From contig NZ_RBAH01000015.1 of assembly GCF_003626695.1 (NCBI RefSeq), forward strand, positions 124,001 through 188,000: DNA of 64,000 nucleotides. Reading direction: 5' to 3'. Origin of the DNA: Paenibacillus ginsengarvi (GTDB lineage: Bacteria > Bacillota > Bacilli > Paenibacillales > NBRC-103111). Made by a program: the position numbers and the translations under genes. The first letter of the stretch is position 1, and the number at the start of each line of letters is the position of its first letter. The notes beneath the pieces are model-generated. The model was not told where the DNA came from, did not search any database, and saw only the letters and a list, made by a program, of their open reading frames with translations. Shown here one piece after another: positions 35,206 through 44,582 of this stretch.

Positions 35206-37556
35206 TGGAGGGGTTGAACGATTCGGTCTGGATGTGGAACGGAGGAAGCCGTGACGAAGGAAATCAATATGTGGAATTTCGCCACGAGTTTACTTTGTCC
35301 GATCTGGCGGAAGAAGCGAAGCTGTATATTTCCGTTGATACGGAATACGCCGTATGGATCAATGGACGGTTTGCGGACTCCGGACAGTATGACGACTTCC
35401 CGGACCATAAAGCATACGACGTGTTGCCGATCGGACCGTATTTGCGCCAGGGAAAAAATGTGTTATGCGTGCTGGCCTACTATCAGGGCGTTAACAGCTT
35501 CCAGTATATACAAGGCTTGCCTGGGTTGATCTATACGCTGGAAATGAAAGAAAAAACAATTAGAAGCGGCGGCGACGCCTATTGCCGGGTATCGCCGGCC
35601 TATACGTCCGGACCGCTCCCGATAAGCACCGCCCAACTGGGCTTTACGTTCGAATACGATGCGTCCGGCGGCGACGGCTGGACCGATCCGGACTACCGGA
35701 TGACGGACGCGTGGAAGCGTGCCGAGGCCGGGCGGGCGACGAACGCGTATCCGGGCTGGTACGAACGGCCGGTACGCAAGCTTGAAGTGAAAGAGCGCTG
35801 CGGCGCATCTCTCATTGCCCAAGGCTTATTCGCAAGACTTGACGAGTCGCCGGGCGCTATCGTTGCGGAAGTGATGCAGCGGGATTATTTATCCCACCGG
35901 CTGTCCAGGTCCATCGTCAAGGACGGCGGCTCGCTCCGCCTTCCTTCCTCCGGCGGGCTGTCGATCAAGCCCGAAGCGTTCCAGCCAAACGGCGGCGTGT
36001 ATTTGGTGCTCGACATGGGGCGGGAGCAATGCGGTTTTCTCGAGCTGGAGCTGGACGGAGAGGAAGGCACGATAATCGACATCGCCTATGGCGAGCATCT
36101 GGACGATCTGCGGGTCCGCGCCTCGGTACGCGGCAAACATTTCGCAACCCGCTACCGCTGCGGAGAAGGGCGGCAAACGTTCACCCATTATATGAAAAGG
36201 TGGGCGGGGCGTTACTTGCAGCTTCATATCGGAGGCGTTCGGGATACGTTTACACTGTATTACGCCGGACTCCGGTCTGTCGAATACCCGGTTGAACCAA
36301 AGGGCGAGTTTCGTTGTCCCGACAGGCTGCACCAACAAATCGAGCAGGTGGCCGTTCGCACCTTGCATCTGTGCATGCACGAGCACTATGAGGATACGCC
36401 CTGGCGCGAACAGGCGCTGTATGCCATGGATTCGAGAAATCAGGCTTTGTGCGGCTATTACTGCTTCGGCGAGTATGACTTTCCGGCCGCCTCGAACCGG
36501 CTTTTCGGTGAAGGGCTCAAGGACGACTGTTATTTGGAGCTGACCGCTCCGGCGAAGACGCCGTTTACGATTCCGTCGTTCAGCTTTATATGGATCGTTC
36601 AGTTGGAGGAGCACTTGCTGTACAGCGGCGACTTCGAACAGGCAAGAGCGAATCTCGGCATCGTCCGGCGAATGATGGACCGGCATACGGCCCAGTTGTT
36701 TAACGGCCTGCTGGAAACTCCGGGAAGCTCAGCGTATTGGAACTTTTACGATTGGGCGGACGGCTTGAACGGTGCGGGAGCAACAGCGCCCGGGTACAAA
36801 GGGCTGGCGAACAAACGATTCGATGCGCCGCTTAATCTGTTTTTGGCGATGGCGCTGGAAGCGGCGGGCCGAATGGCGAACGGCTGTCGAGATCATACGG
36901 CCGCCCGCGGTTATGCGGAAACCGCGAACAAGGTGAAAGCGGCCGTTCATGAGCGATTTTGGGATTCGGCCGCCCAGGCCTACCGCACGTATGCCGGGGA
37001 GGGCGAGGAGGAGCACTATGCCGAATTAACCCAGTCGCTGGCGCTCTGCGCACGCGTTTGTCCGGAGTCTCTCGCGGGCGGACTCCGGCAGCGGCTTTCT
37101 TCGACGGGGCACGGATGGGTGCCCGTTTCGCTCAGCTACGCCTTGTTCAAGTTCAAGGCTTTGCTTGACGAGCCGGAGCGATACGGGCAGCTCGTATTAG
37201 GTACGATCGCGGACGATTGGGGGCATATGCTGTACCGCGGGGCTACAAGCTTCTGGGAGACGAAGGAAGGGGCCGAAGCGTTCGGTCAGGCCGGGAGCTT
37301 GTGTCATGGCTGGTCGGCGATTCCCGTTTATTTTTACTACGCTTATATACTCGGGGTTAGACCGGTAGAGCCCGGCTTCCGGGTATTCCGGGTAGAGCCG
37401 GTCAGGTCGGTATTTCACAAGGCTGCAGGCAAGATCCCGACGCCGTATGGCGACATCACCGTGGAATGGAAGCAGACGGAGAACGGGCTGGAATTAAAGC
37501 TGGAGCACCCTGACGGCACGGTACGACAACAGGATGGGGAGGAAGGCCGTTTCTAG
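35202..37556 (+). CDS. GH78 alpha-L-rhamnosidase
   Basis: A 784-residue protein with an N-terminal galactose-binding-like part (YISVDTEYAVWINGRFADSG), a beta domain, the alpha/alpha-barrel and a short C-terminal beta domain, as in family GH78 inverting rhamnosidases. The catalytic region shows HYEDTPWREQALYAMDSRNQ (Glu397 to Gln404), and later YDWADGLNG and WGHMLYRGATSFWET. No signal peptide, so it cleaves rhamnosyl oligosaccharides inside the cell. Its ATG overlaps the previous stop (ATGA). It supports a rhamnogalacturonan or flavonoid-glycoside theme for this operon. Confidence 0.88.
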   Translation: MMEGLNDSVWMWNGGSRDEGNQYVEFRHEFTLSDLAEEAKLYISVDTEYAVWINGRFADSGQYDDFPDHKAYDVLPIGPYLRQGKNVLCVLAYYQGVNSFQYIQGLPGLIYTLEMKEKTIRSGGDAYCRVSPAYTSGPLPISTAQLGFTFEYDASGGDGWTDPDYRMTDAWKRAEAGRATNAYPGWYERPVRKLEVKERCGASLIAQGLFARLDESPGAIVAEVMQRDYLSHRLSRSIVKDGGSLRLPSSGGLSIKPEAFQPNGGVYLVLDMGREQCGFLELELDGEEGTIIDIAYGEHLDDLRVRASVRGKHFATRYRCGEGRQTFTHYMKRWAGRYLQLHIGGVRDTFTLYYAGLRSVEYPVEPKGEFRCPDRLHQQIEQVAVRTLHLCMHEHYEDTPWREQALYAMDSRNQALCGYYCFGEYDFPAASNRLFGEGLKDDCYLELTAPAKTPFTIPSFSFIWIVQLEEHLLYSGDFEQARANLGIVRRMMDRHTAQLFNGLLETPGSSAYWNFYDWADGLNGAGATAPGYKGLANKRFDAPLNLFLAMALEAAGRMANGCRDHTAARGYAETANKVKAAVHERFWDSAAQAYRTYAGEGEEEHYAELTQSLALCARVCPESLAGGLRQRLSSTGHGWVPVSLSYALFKFKALLDEPERYGQLVLGTIADDWGHMLYRGATSFWETKEGAEAFGQAGSLCHGWSAIPVYFYYAYILGVRPVEPGFRVFRVEPVRSVFHKAAGKIPTPYGDITVEWKQTENGLELKLEHPDGTVRQQDGEEGRF

Positions 37557-37590
37557 GGCGTGTTGCAAACCCCGTAGGCGGCGATCGAAA

Positions 37591-38790
37591 ATGAAACCGG
37601 ACAAAATCGGAATTGGTATACTGGGTACAGGGAAACGCGGCGTTTATTTCGCGGGCAAATATTTCGGCAAACATCCCGATTGCAAACTCGTGGGGCTGTG
37701 CGACATCAGTACGGCCAGCCTGGACTTCGCGCGCGAGGAGCTGGGCGATCTGCCCGCTACAACTTCGCTCGAGCAATTTTTGGCGCTGCCGGGACTGGAT
37801 GCGGTCGTTATTTGCAGCAGCGATCAAGCGCACGCTGAGCATACGCTCGCCTCCTTCCGGGCGGGCAAGCACGTGTACCTCGAGAAGCCGATGGCGCCTT
37901 CGATCGAAGACTGCGACCGGATGGCGGAAGCGGCGCTTGCGGCCGGGCGCGTGTTCATGGTAGGGCTCGAGCTGCGGTACTGCTCGCTGATGGAGGATAT
38001 GAAGCGGATCGTTTCCTCCGGGGCTGTAGGCGATATCGTCATCGGAACGGTCATCGACAACGTCTCCGTAGGCGGGGACTATTATTACCACGGTCCTCAG
38101 CGGCGCAAGGAGGTTGTCACCAGTCTGATTCTCGAAAAAGGGACGCATTCGCTCGATTTGGCGAATTGGCTTGTCGACGCATCGCCAGTCAAGGTATACA
38201 GCTCCGGCGGGCTGGACGTCTTCGGAGGCAGCGCCCCGAACGACAAACGATGCCGTTCGTGCGACGTGGCGGCCACATGCGCCTACTATGTCGATAACAA
38301 GAAAGGGCTGGAGATGGATTACGGCGGCGTGAGGCTGAAAAACGACCTGTGCGTTTATGCCGAGGAGATCGATACGCATGACAATGCTCTCGTTCTGATC
38401 GACTACGATAATGGCGCCCGGATCTCATACATGGAATGCCACTTTACCCCCGAATATTCGCGGGAATTCATGTTCACGGGGACGATGGGGAAAATCACCG
38501 GATTTTACAACAACGAGCAGGACTTTCGAATTACGGTGACGAAGCGGCATTCCGGGGAAGCGGAGACGTACTATCCCGAACGCCGATTAGGCGGACACGG
38601 GGGCGGGGACACGGCGATCGTGCGGCAATTCATCGAGCTGGTGAAAAAGGGCCGGCCGGCCATGCCGGGTATCTGGGGAGCCCGAGACAGCGCGGCCATC
38701 GCCATCGCCGCCGCTAGGTCGGCGGAAACCGGCCAGCCTGTGCACATTCCGCCGAACGATACGTTCCGCCGAGCAGGCGAAAAACGTTAG
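37591..38790 (+). CDS. Gfo/Idh/MocA-family NAD(P)-dependent oxidoreductase
   Basis: A 399-residue sugar oxidoreductase with the N-terminal Rossmann motif GIGILGTGKRGVYFAG, the EKPMA motif (YLEKPMAPS) and the family C-terminal sheet (HDNALVLIDYDNGARISYMEC). A cysteine set CRSCDVAATC in the middle resembles the metal-like motif found in a branch of this family. The ATG at 37591 is placed just before the nucleotide-binding strand, with AGGCGG upstream; an upstream ATG at 37534 would overlap the rhamnosidase gene. It probably oxidises a sugar freed by the operon's glycosidases. Confidence 0.87.
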   Translation: MKPDKIGIGILGTGKRGVYFAGKYFGKHPDCKLVGLCDISTASLDFAREELGDLPATTSLEQFLALPGLDAVVICSSDQAHAEHTLASFRAGKHVYLEKPMAPSIEDCDRMAEAALAAGRVFMVGLELRYCSLMEDMKRIVSSGAVGDIVIGTVIDNVSVGGDYYYHGPQRRKEVVTSLILEKGTHSLDLANWLVDASPVKVYSSGGLDVFGGSAPNDKRCRSCDVAATCAYYVDNKKGLEMDYGGVRLKNDLCVYAEEIDTHDNALVLIDYDNGARISYMECHFTPEYSREFMFTGTMGKITGFYNNEQDFRITVTKRHSGEAETYYPERRLGGHGGGDTAIVRQFIELVKKGRPAMPGIWGARDSAAIAIAAARSAETGQPVHIPPNDTFRRAGEKR

Positions 38791-38851
38791 CGGAAGAAGA
38801 AGGCGCATCCCGAATGCAGCCGGGGAGCTTATCTAGATCGAGTGAGCAGCA

Positions 38852-38879
38852 GAAGCCGCGTTATCATCGCGGCTTTTTT
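38852..38879 (+). terminator. Rho-independent terminator
   Basis: GAAGCCGCG (38852-38860) pairs with CGCGGCTT (38868-38875) and six T follow. It closes the operon that starts at 30463. Confidence 0.9.
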
Positions 38880-38968
38880 GCATTCGCAAGAAAAGGTGAA
38901 GCTTATTAAAACTTATTAAACCTTAAGGCGAAATGCGTTCGCTCGAGTGAATCAGGGGACATGTGCCA

Positions 38969-39046
38969 ATAAAGGAAGCGGGACTTCCTCTAAACCGACG
39001 CCAGCTACCTGCGAAGCGGCGATAACGGAACCCGGAGTTCCGCTAA
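38969..39046. repeat. Two more units of the spaced palindromic repeat
   Basis: ATAAAGGAAGC...CTTCCTCTAA (38969-38993) and ATAACGGAACC...GTTCCGCTAA (39022-39046) are two 25-base palindromes with starts 53 bases apart. They match the family at 25961-26154. They lie in the gene-free stretch 38880-39284, which also has a tandem CTTATTAAA repeat near 38902. Confidence 0.65.
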
Positions 39047-39160
39047 GCCGCCGCCGAACTACCGCCGATGTCTGACTGCGGGACGGCGAGGCGGAGGTGC
39101 CGATGCCTTGCGTATTGAAAGGGGAATGTTTGCAGGGTGTTTGGTCCCGATCGGGTTGTG

Positions 39161-39186
39161 ACTCATAAATGAATTATTTTATGAGT
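39161..39186. promoter_or_regulatory. Dyad upstream of the GntR-SBP gene
   Basis: ACTCATAAA (39161-39169) and TTTATGAGT (39178-39186) are perfect nine-base arms with an eight-base spacer, about 100 bases before the start at 39285. GntR proteins bind short dyads, so this is a plausible autoregulatory operator. Confidence 0.45.
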
Positions 39187-39284
39187 TGGAAAGCGGGCTG
39201 GGAAACTCGAGCGGAAACGGGGTGATAGCAGCCGGTATTCCTCGGAATCGGGTCGTACGAAATTCAGGCAGAGGTGTTATCCAC

Positions 39285-40463
39285 ATGAGAAGAAGACCGT
39301 CGAAAGAACAATTCGAGCAACAGATCGAGCAGACCGCGAAGGCACTTCACGACGAGATGATCGCGGGGAAGTGGGCTGCCGGAAGCTTCCTGCCGCCCGA
39401 GAAATCACTGGAAGCGCGATTCGGCCTGAGCAATTACTCGATCCGACTCGGGCTTGAGCAGCTCGTGCAGGAAGGATGGATCGAGAAAATTGCGGGCGTA
39501 GGCAATCGCGTCGTAGCAACCCGCCCGCAAGTCAAGCTGACCATAGCCTGCGAAAACGTAACGCTGCGAAATTTGAAAACTAGCGGGGCTGGTCGAACAA
39601 TTTCAGCGTTCTATCCGTGGATCCAGGTGGAGTTTCTGTCTATGATCAGCCCGATACCCGGAACGGATCTGTCGGAGCGTACGCTGGCAGGGGATCTGGT
39701 ATTGCTGGATAACGTTCAGTTTCAACAGCTGTCGGAGAACCGTTTGACCCATTTGCTGGAGCCTTTATCAGAAGATGACGAATGGTATCCGCAGTTTACG
39801 AAGCATTTCAGCGTGGAGGGCCGGCGTCTGCTGCAGCCGATCGTCCTGTCGCCGCTCGTGCTCTGCTACAACAAGGCTCATTTCCGGGAAAGCGGATTGG
39901 CGGAGCCGAACGGCAGCTGGACCTGGAACGACCTAATCCGCCATGCGGAGCTGCTGTACGACGGCAGAGGGCGATACGGATTTGCCTTCCACATTCAATC
40001 GTTGTACAGGTGGCCGCTGTTTCTCATCCAGAGCCGCGAACGGTTCGAGGAGAGCGGGGAAGAATTCCTGCGCAGCCGCAGCTCCCGGCTGCTGGACGGC
40101 CTTAAGCTGTGCAAAGACATTTTGCATAACCGGAAGGCGGTTCCGCTCTATTTATCGGAGAACAACGACGATATAAACCGGATGTTTATGGAAGGGAAGC
40201 TGTCCATGACGCTGAACACCTATATGGGCTTGAACAGCTGGAACGAGGCGGAGATCGAATACGATATTTCGCCGGTCCCTTATATGGACAGCCCGAGGAC
40301 GCTGCTGATTACGCTGGGGGCGGGGATTAACGGCAGCTCCGAACACAAGGAGGAGGCAAGGCTGCTCGTCGATTTTTTGGGGAGATGTGGAAGGGAGCGC
40401 GAATCTGCTTATGCAGACCGAATCCGGCATTACTGCAAATGTTGCGCTCAGCGGTTACCATAA
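39285..40463 (+). pseudogene. GntR-type DNA-binding domain fused to a solute-binding-protein domain, C-terminus lost
   Basis: Residues 1-75 form a GntR winged helix (LHDEMIAGKWAAGSFLPPEKS, FGLSNYSIRLGLEQLVQEGW). From about residue 85 the chain looks like an ABC solute-binding protein without a signal peptide: VLCYNKAHFRESGL, SWTWNDLIRHAELLYD, MEGKLSMTLN. It would be a cytoplasmic sugar-responsive repressor. The SBP fold stops abruptly at LLVDFLG (near 40380) and continues as an unrelated Cys/Arg-rich tail of about 25 residues. The next frame carries the end of an oxidoreductase. I read this as a deletion that fused two genes. Start ATG has GAGG ten bases upstream. Confidence 0.7.
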
Positions 40464-40764
40464 CGTGATGATAAACGAAATGGATCTGCTGTTCACGGAC
40501 GGCCAATTGAAGCTGGAGGGCAGTCATAAGCTGTGGATCGGCGACAAGATGAGGAAGTCGTTAGAGCCGGTTGAGCTGGAAGGCGAGCCGGGTGCATTTC
40601 ACGCACAATGGGATGACTTGCTGAATGCGATCGAGCGCGGGTGTGAACCGGGGATATCCGGGGCATACGGCCAGAGCATAGCTGAGGTCGTCGCAGCGAT
40701 CTACCGCTCGCACGAGTCGGGCACGGAGCAAGAGGTTCAAGGTGCAGGGGCGCTTTGCCCATAG
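40384..40764 (+). pseudogene. 3' fragment of a Gfo/Idh/MocA oxidoreductase gene
   Basis: An open frame of about 125 codons encodes the last third of a Gfo/Idh/MocA-type protein: ANLLMQTESGITANVALSGY, MDLLFTDGQLKLEGSHKLW, HAQWDDLLNAIERGCEPGIS and YGQSIAEVVAAIYRSHESG, a normal family C-terminus. The Rossmann domain and EKP motif are missing, and the frame runs directly out of the truncated GntR-SBP gene with no ribosome site. It does not closely match the oxidoreductases at 37591 or 51974, so it is a remnant of a third such gene. Confidence 0.75.
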
Positions 40765-40800
40765 AAAGTAGACTGGAGTAAATTGGGTTGATATAGAGGG

Positions 40801-40827
40801 AAAAGGCGGACGATAGCCCGCCTTTTT
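40801..40827 (+). terminator. Rho-independent terminator
   Basis: AAAAGGCGG (40801-40809) pairs with CCGCCTTTTT (40818-40827). It serves the truncated oxidoreductase fragment and perhaps the convergent CheY-like gene. Confidence 0.85.
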
Positions 40828-40884
40828 GCGTTGCCGATTTCCGGTTTGACGTGCCCAGTCCAAGCCTGGTTTCAAAAGCTTGCC

Positions 40885-41247
40885 CTACCCGAGCAGCGCC
40901 TGCATTTTGTCCTGCAGCCGGCTCCAGTCGACTGGCTTCGTGTCGAAATCGTCGCAGCCCGCTTGCAGGGCGCGTTCCTTGTCGTTCGACATGGCATGCG
41001 CGGTCAGCGCTATAATCGGGATATGGCGCAGGGAGGGCGAGCTTTTGATCTGCCTCGTCGCTTCCCAGCCGTCGATTTCCGGCAAGCTCATATCCATCAA
41101 AATCAGATCGGGACGTTCCCGCTCCGCTAATTCGACGCCTTCGCGGCCGTCGATCGCTTCGATCACCTCGTAACCTTTGCGGATCAGACGGCGGCTGAGC
41201 ATGTCCCGATTCATTTCATTGTCCTCAACCAGCAATATTCTGGACAT
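40885..41247 (-). CDS. Single-domain response regulator (CheY-like)
   Basis: A 120-residue receiver domain without an output domain. The acidic pair is in LLVEDNEMN, the phosphoacceptor Asp in LILMDMSLPEIDG, the Thr in IIALTAH, and the Lys in DTKPVDW. Such lone receivers relay phosphoryl groups or bind target proteins. GAAGGAGGG precedes the ATG. It lies divergently upstream of the hybrid kinase gene, so it could be one of that kinase's partners (inference). Confidence 0.9.
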   Translation of the reverse strand: MSRILLVEDNEMNRDMLSRRLIRKGYEVIEAIDGREGVELAERERPDLILMDMSLPEIDGWEATRQIKSSPSLRHIPIIALTAHAMSNDKERALQAGCDDFDTKPVDWSRLQDKMQALLG

Positions 41248-41507
41248 TGTGATCCCTCCTTCGTTCCCCCTAAAGCGATTGCCCTGGCCTGGATGGCCGT
41301 AGTCCTTATGAACTATTAAGATCTATCTCATTCATGTTATCCTATGGCAAAGTTTGGAGTCAATAAGTACAGCCGGGATAACACTAGCGAAAAAAGAAGA
41401 GAATGCAAGTCGAAATGAAGGAGAATGTTAGGCATTATCGGGCCGGAACCTATATAATGAAACTAGCCAAGTCTGTTTTGCCTACTTCATGATCCTGGAT
41501 GGAATCT

Positions 41508-44500
41508 ATGAACATACGAATCTCTATTTTGCTCGTCGGTCTTGTTACCTACCTGCTCGTCATCGGAGTGGAAGGGTACCGGGTGTTGTTTCCGTCCTAC
41601 GACGGACCGCAGGCGAAAGCCGGCTATCTGGACGCTAGCCCGTGGCTCGATCCGATGAAAGGCACGATTCCGCTTGCCGGCGAGTGGGAATTTTACGACG
41701 GCGTTTTGCTTCGTCCGGCGGATTTTCGCGATCATCCGGAGATTGCGGCATCTCGTCAGCTCGTCCGCGTTCCCGGCAACTGGAACAGCTTCGTCCACAG
41801 CAGCGGGCGTTTCGTCGGTTACGGAAGCGGGACGTATCGCCTGCTCGTTCAGGTGGATCGGCCGGATGTGTACAGCTTGCGCGCCAAAAAAATACGGCTT
41901 GCCAGCCATGTTTTCATTAACGGGGTCGATCTGGGAGGCGGCGGGACTCCCGCTTTGAGCCAAGAGCAGTTTGTTGCCAGCAATTATCCGTTTACCGGGA
42001 CGGTCAGCCTGGATGCGGGCACGGCCGAGATAGTCATTCAAGTATCCAACTTCGTGTTCTGGAACGGAGGGCTCGTGCAGACGCCTGAATTCGGCTTCGC
42101 GCGCGAGGTGTCGGCGAAGCGCGATGTAGCCAGAATGACGGATATGGTGCTCGTTTCCGTTTTGTTTACGTTCGGTCTGTATTTTGCCGGTATGTTCCGG
42201 ATATGGCGGCAGGAGCGGTATTTGGTCCCTCTAAGCTTGTTTTGCTTGTTAACCGGGCTGTTCTTCTCGATGGACAACGAGATGCTCAGCGCTACGCTGT
42301 TTCCCCCCATTCCGTTCAACATACTGCAGAAGATGCTCTACGTGTTCTCCTTGCTGTTGACGTTTTTTTTCGGCCGGTACGTCTTCCTGTTTCTCGGAGA
42401 AGCGGAGCGGCCGTCCCATCGCTGGCTGCGCTGGAGTCTTATCGCCTGTCTGGCGGTTATTGTCGTCGTGCCGAACTCTGTTCTAGCCTATGCGTTATTG
42501 CCTAGCACGGCGATGCAATTCGCCATGCTGCTGCAAATTGTCGAGGCGCTGTACCGAGCTTGGCGAAACCGGGTGCCCGGCACGGTTTACGTCGGACTTG
42601 GCGTCTTGTTTCTCGTCGTCAATCTGCTCGTCGGCCATTACCATACGGTGTTTTCCGTCGATCCACCGCTTCCCGTGGCCGCAACGCCCGTGCTGCTCGT
42701 GTTCTCGCAAGCGTTTCTGACTTCGCTGCGTTCGCTGCAAACGTACCGAGAACGGGAACGACTGTCCCGGCAACTGCTCGAATATGACCGGCTCAAGGAC
42801 GAATTTCTGGCCAAAACATCGCACGAGCTGCGGACGCCGCTCCACGGCGTTATCAATTTGTCGCAAACGATGCTTGACGACCGGGAAACGGAGCTTGGCC
42901 GGAAGCATCGGATGAATGTCGAGCTGCTGAACCGGATCGGCAGACGAATGGCCAGTCTCGTACACGATATTATGGATATGTCGCAAATCAAGGCGGGTCG
43001 GCTGCATCTGCATCTGGCGCCGGTTGACGTCCGGCTGACGGTCCGCTTCGTTCTGGACGTGCTGCTCGTCTTTTATTCCAACAAAAACATCGCCGTTACG
43101 ACCAGCCTCCCGCGCGACTTGCCGCTCGTACGGGCCGACGAGAACCGGCTGCGGCAAGTGCTGCACAATCTGCTCGAGAACGCTCTGAAATATACGGAGC
43201 AGGGAACAGTCTGCGTTGAGGCGGAGCAGCGGCATGACCGGCTGGCGATAACGGTTGTCGATACGGGCTGCGGCATCCCGCCGGGGGATCTGGAACGGCT
43301 GTTTCTTCCTTACGAGCAGGCGGAGCCGTCTTCCGGACGCTCGCCGGACGGTATCGGGCTCGGCCTGAGCATTACGAAGCAGTTGATCGAATTGCAGGAA
43401 GGGAGCCTGGAGGTCCATTCCGAGGTCGGCAAAGGCTCGCGGTTCACGTTTACGCTGCCGATTGCGGGCGCGGCGGCCGGGGCGGCGGAGACGGACCTGC
43501 CACCGGTTGCGGCGGCAGGTGAAGAGTCCGCCATGTTCGGCTTGCCGGGCAGCGGTGCCGAGGCGGAGGCGACAGTGCTGCTTGTGGACGATGAGATTAC
43601 GAATCTGAAAGTGCTAATCGATGTGGCCGTGTCGCTGGGTTACGCCTACAAGGCGGTTCGCAGCGGCGAAGAGGCGCTTGTCGAGCTGATCCGCGAGCCG
43701 AGGCCGGATATCGTGCTGCTCGATCTGATGATGCCGCAAATGTCCGGCGTCGACGTATGCCGGAGCATTCGCCGCACCTGGACCGTTTTCGAAATGCCGG
43801 TGCTGATGCTCACCGCCTCCGGACAAACCGGGGATATCGTCTCCTCCTTCCAGGCCGGAGCGAACGACATCGTCCAGAAACCGTTCGAGCCGGCGGAGCT
43901 GAAGGCGCGCATTCAGTCGCTGCTTGCGATGAAACGATCCGTGGAGCGGGCGGCGCGCAAGGAGCTGGACTTTTTGCAGGCGCAAATTACGCCGCATTTT
44001 TTGTACAACAGCTTGAATGCGATCATGAGCCTCAGCTACAAAAATATCGACATGCTGCGGGAAACGCTGCTTCACCTGACGACTTACTTGCGCGCCAAAT
44101 TTACGTTCGCCTACCGGGACCGGCTAATCCCGATCGAGCGCGAGCTGGAGGTTGTGAAGGCGTACGTCGCCATCGAACAGCTCCGGTTCGGGGAACGGCT
44201 GGAGGTGGAGTTCGAGCTGGATGACACGCTGACGCTCCTCATTCCTCCGCTGACGATCCAGCCGTTGGTCGAAAACGCGGTCCAGCACGGGATCGGCCCG
44301 AAGCTGACCGGCGGTAAGGTGCGGCTGAGCATCCGCCGGATAGGCGGCGAGACGGAAATATGCGTGGAAGACGACGGAGTTGGCATCGACGAGGCTACGC
44401 TTGCCGAGCTGACTGCCGGCACCTCGCCCGCGGGCGGAGTAGGGATCGGCAACGTGAACCGCCGGCTGGAGATGGTACTCGGCCGAAAGCTGGCGATCGA

Positions 44501-44582
44501 GAGTGAAGCGGATAAAGGAACTCGGGTCAAGATCACATTACCGGAGGAAACCGATGATCAGAGCCGTACTGATAGACGATGA
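41508..44582 (+). CDS. 7TMR-DISM-like hybrid sensor with two histidine-kinase modules
   Basis: A 1024-residue membrane kinase. An extracytoplasmic beta domain (about 40-210; GEWEFYDGVLL, RVPGNWNSF, HVFINGVDLGG) follows a signal-anchor. Seven helices (about 215-410) come next. Then a HisKA/HATPase pair (SHELRTPLHG; LHNLLENALKYT; DTGCGIPP), a receiver domain (VLLVDDE; IVLLDLMMPQMSG), and a LytS-type kinase (QITPHFLYNSLNAI) with its own ATPase (IQPLVENAVQHG; EDDGVGI). Two complete kinase modules flank one receiver. I prefer the ATG at 41508, just after GGATGG. The gene overlaps the response-regulator gene by 29 bases, so they form a coupled pair. Confidence 0.87.
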   Translation: MNIRISILLVGLVTYLLVIGVEGYRVLFPSYDGPQAKAGYLDASPWLDPMKGTIPLAGEWEFYDGVLLRPADFRDHPEIAASRQLVRVPGNWNSFVHSSGRFVGYGSGTYRLLVQVDRPDVYSLRAKKIRLASHVFINGVDLGGGGTPALSQEQFVASNYPFTGTVSLDAGTAEIVIQVSNFVFWNGGLVQTPEFGFAREVSAKRDVARMTDMVLVSVLFTFGLYFAGMFRIWRQERYLVPLSLFCLLTGLFFSMDNEMLSATLFPPIPFNILQKMLYVFSLLLTFFFGRYVFLFLGEAERPSHRWLRWSLIACLAVIVVVPNSVLAYALLPSTAMQFAMLLQIVEALYRAWRNRVPGTVYVGLGVLFLVVNLLVGHYHTVFSVDPPLPVAATPVLLVFSQAFLTSLRSLQTYRERERLSRQLLEYDRLKDEFLAKTSHELRTPLHGVINLSQTMLDDRETELGRKHRMNVELLNRIGRRMASLVHDIMDMSQIKAGRLHLHLAPVDVRLTVRFVLDVLLVFYSNKNIAVTTSLPRDLPLVRADENRLRQVLHNLLENALKYTEQGTVCVEAEQRHDRLAITVVDTGCGIPPGDLERLFLPYEQAEPSSGRSPDGIGLGLSITKQLIELQEGSLEVHSEVGKGSRFTFTLPIAGAAAGAAETDLPPVAAAGEESAMFGLPGSGAEAEATVLLVDDEITNLKVLIDVAVSLGYAYKAVRSGEEALVELIREPRPDIVLLDLMMPQMSGVDVCRSIRRTWTVFEMPVLMLTASGQTGDIVSSFQAGANDIVQKPFEPAELKARIQSLLAMKRSVERAARKELDFLQAQITPHFLYNSLNAIMSLSYKNIDMLRETLLHLTTYLRAKFTFAYRDRLIPIERELEVVKAYVAIEQLRFGERLEVEFELDDTLTLLIPPLTIQPLVENAVQHGIGPKLTGGKVRLSIRRIGGETEICVEDDGVGIDEATLAELTAGTSPAGGVGIGNVNRRLEMVLGRKLAIESEADKGTRVKITLPEETDDQSRTDRR

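Noticed and set aside
38270..38310. Cysteine set in the Gfo/Idh protein considered as a new metal site
   Set aside because: A similar C-x-x-C pattern is common in one branch of this family, so it was kept as a note in the gene entry.
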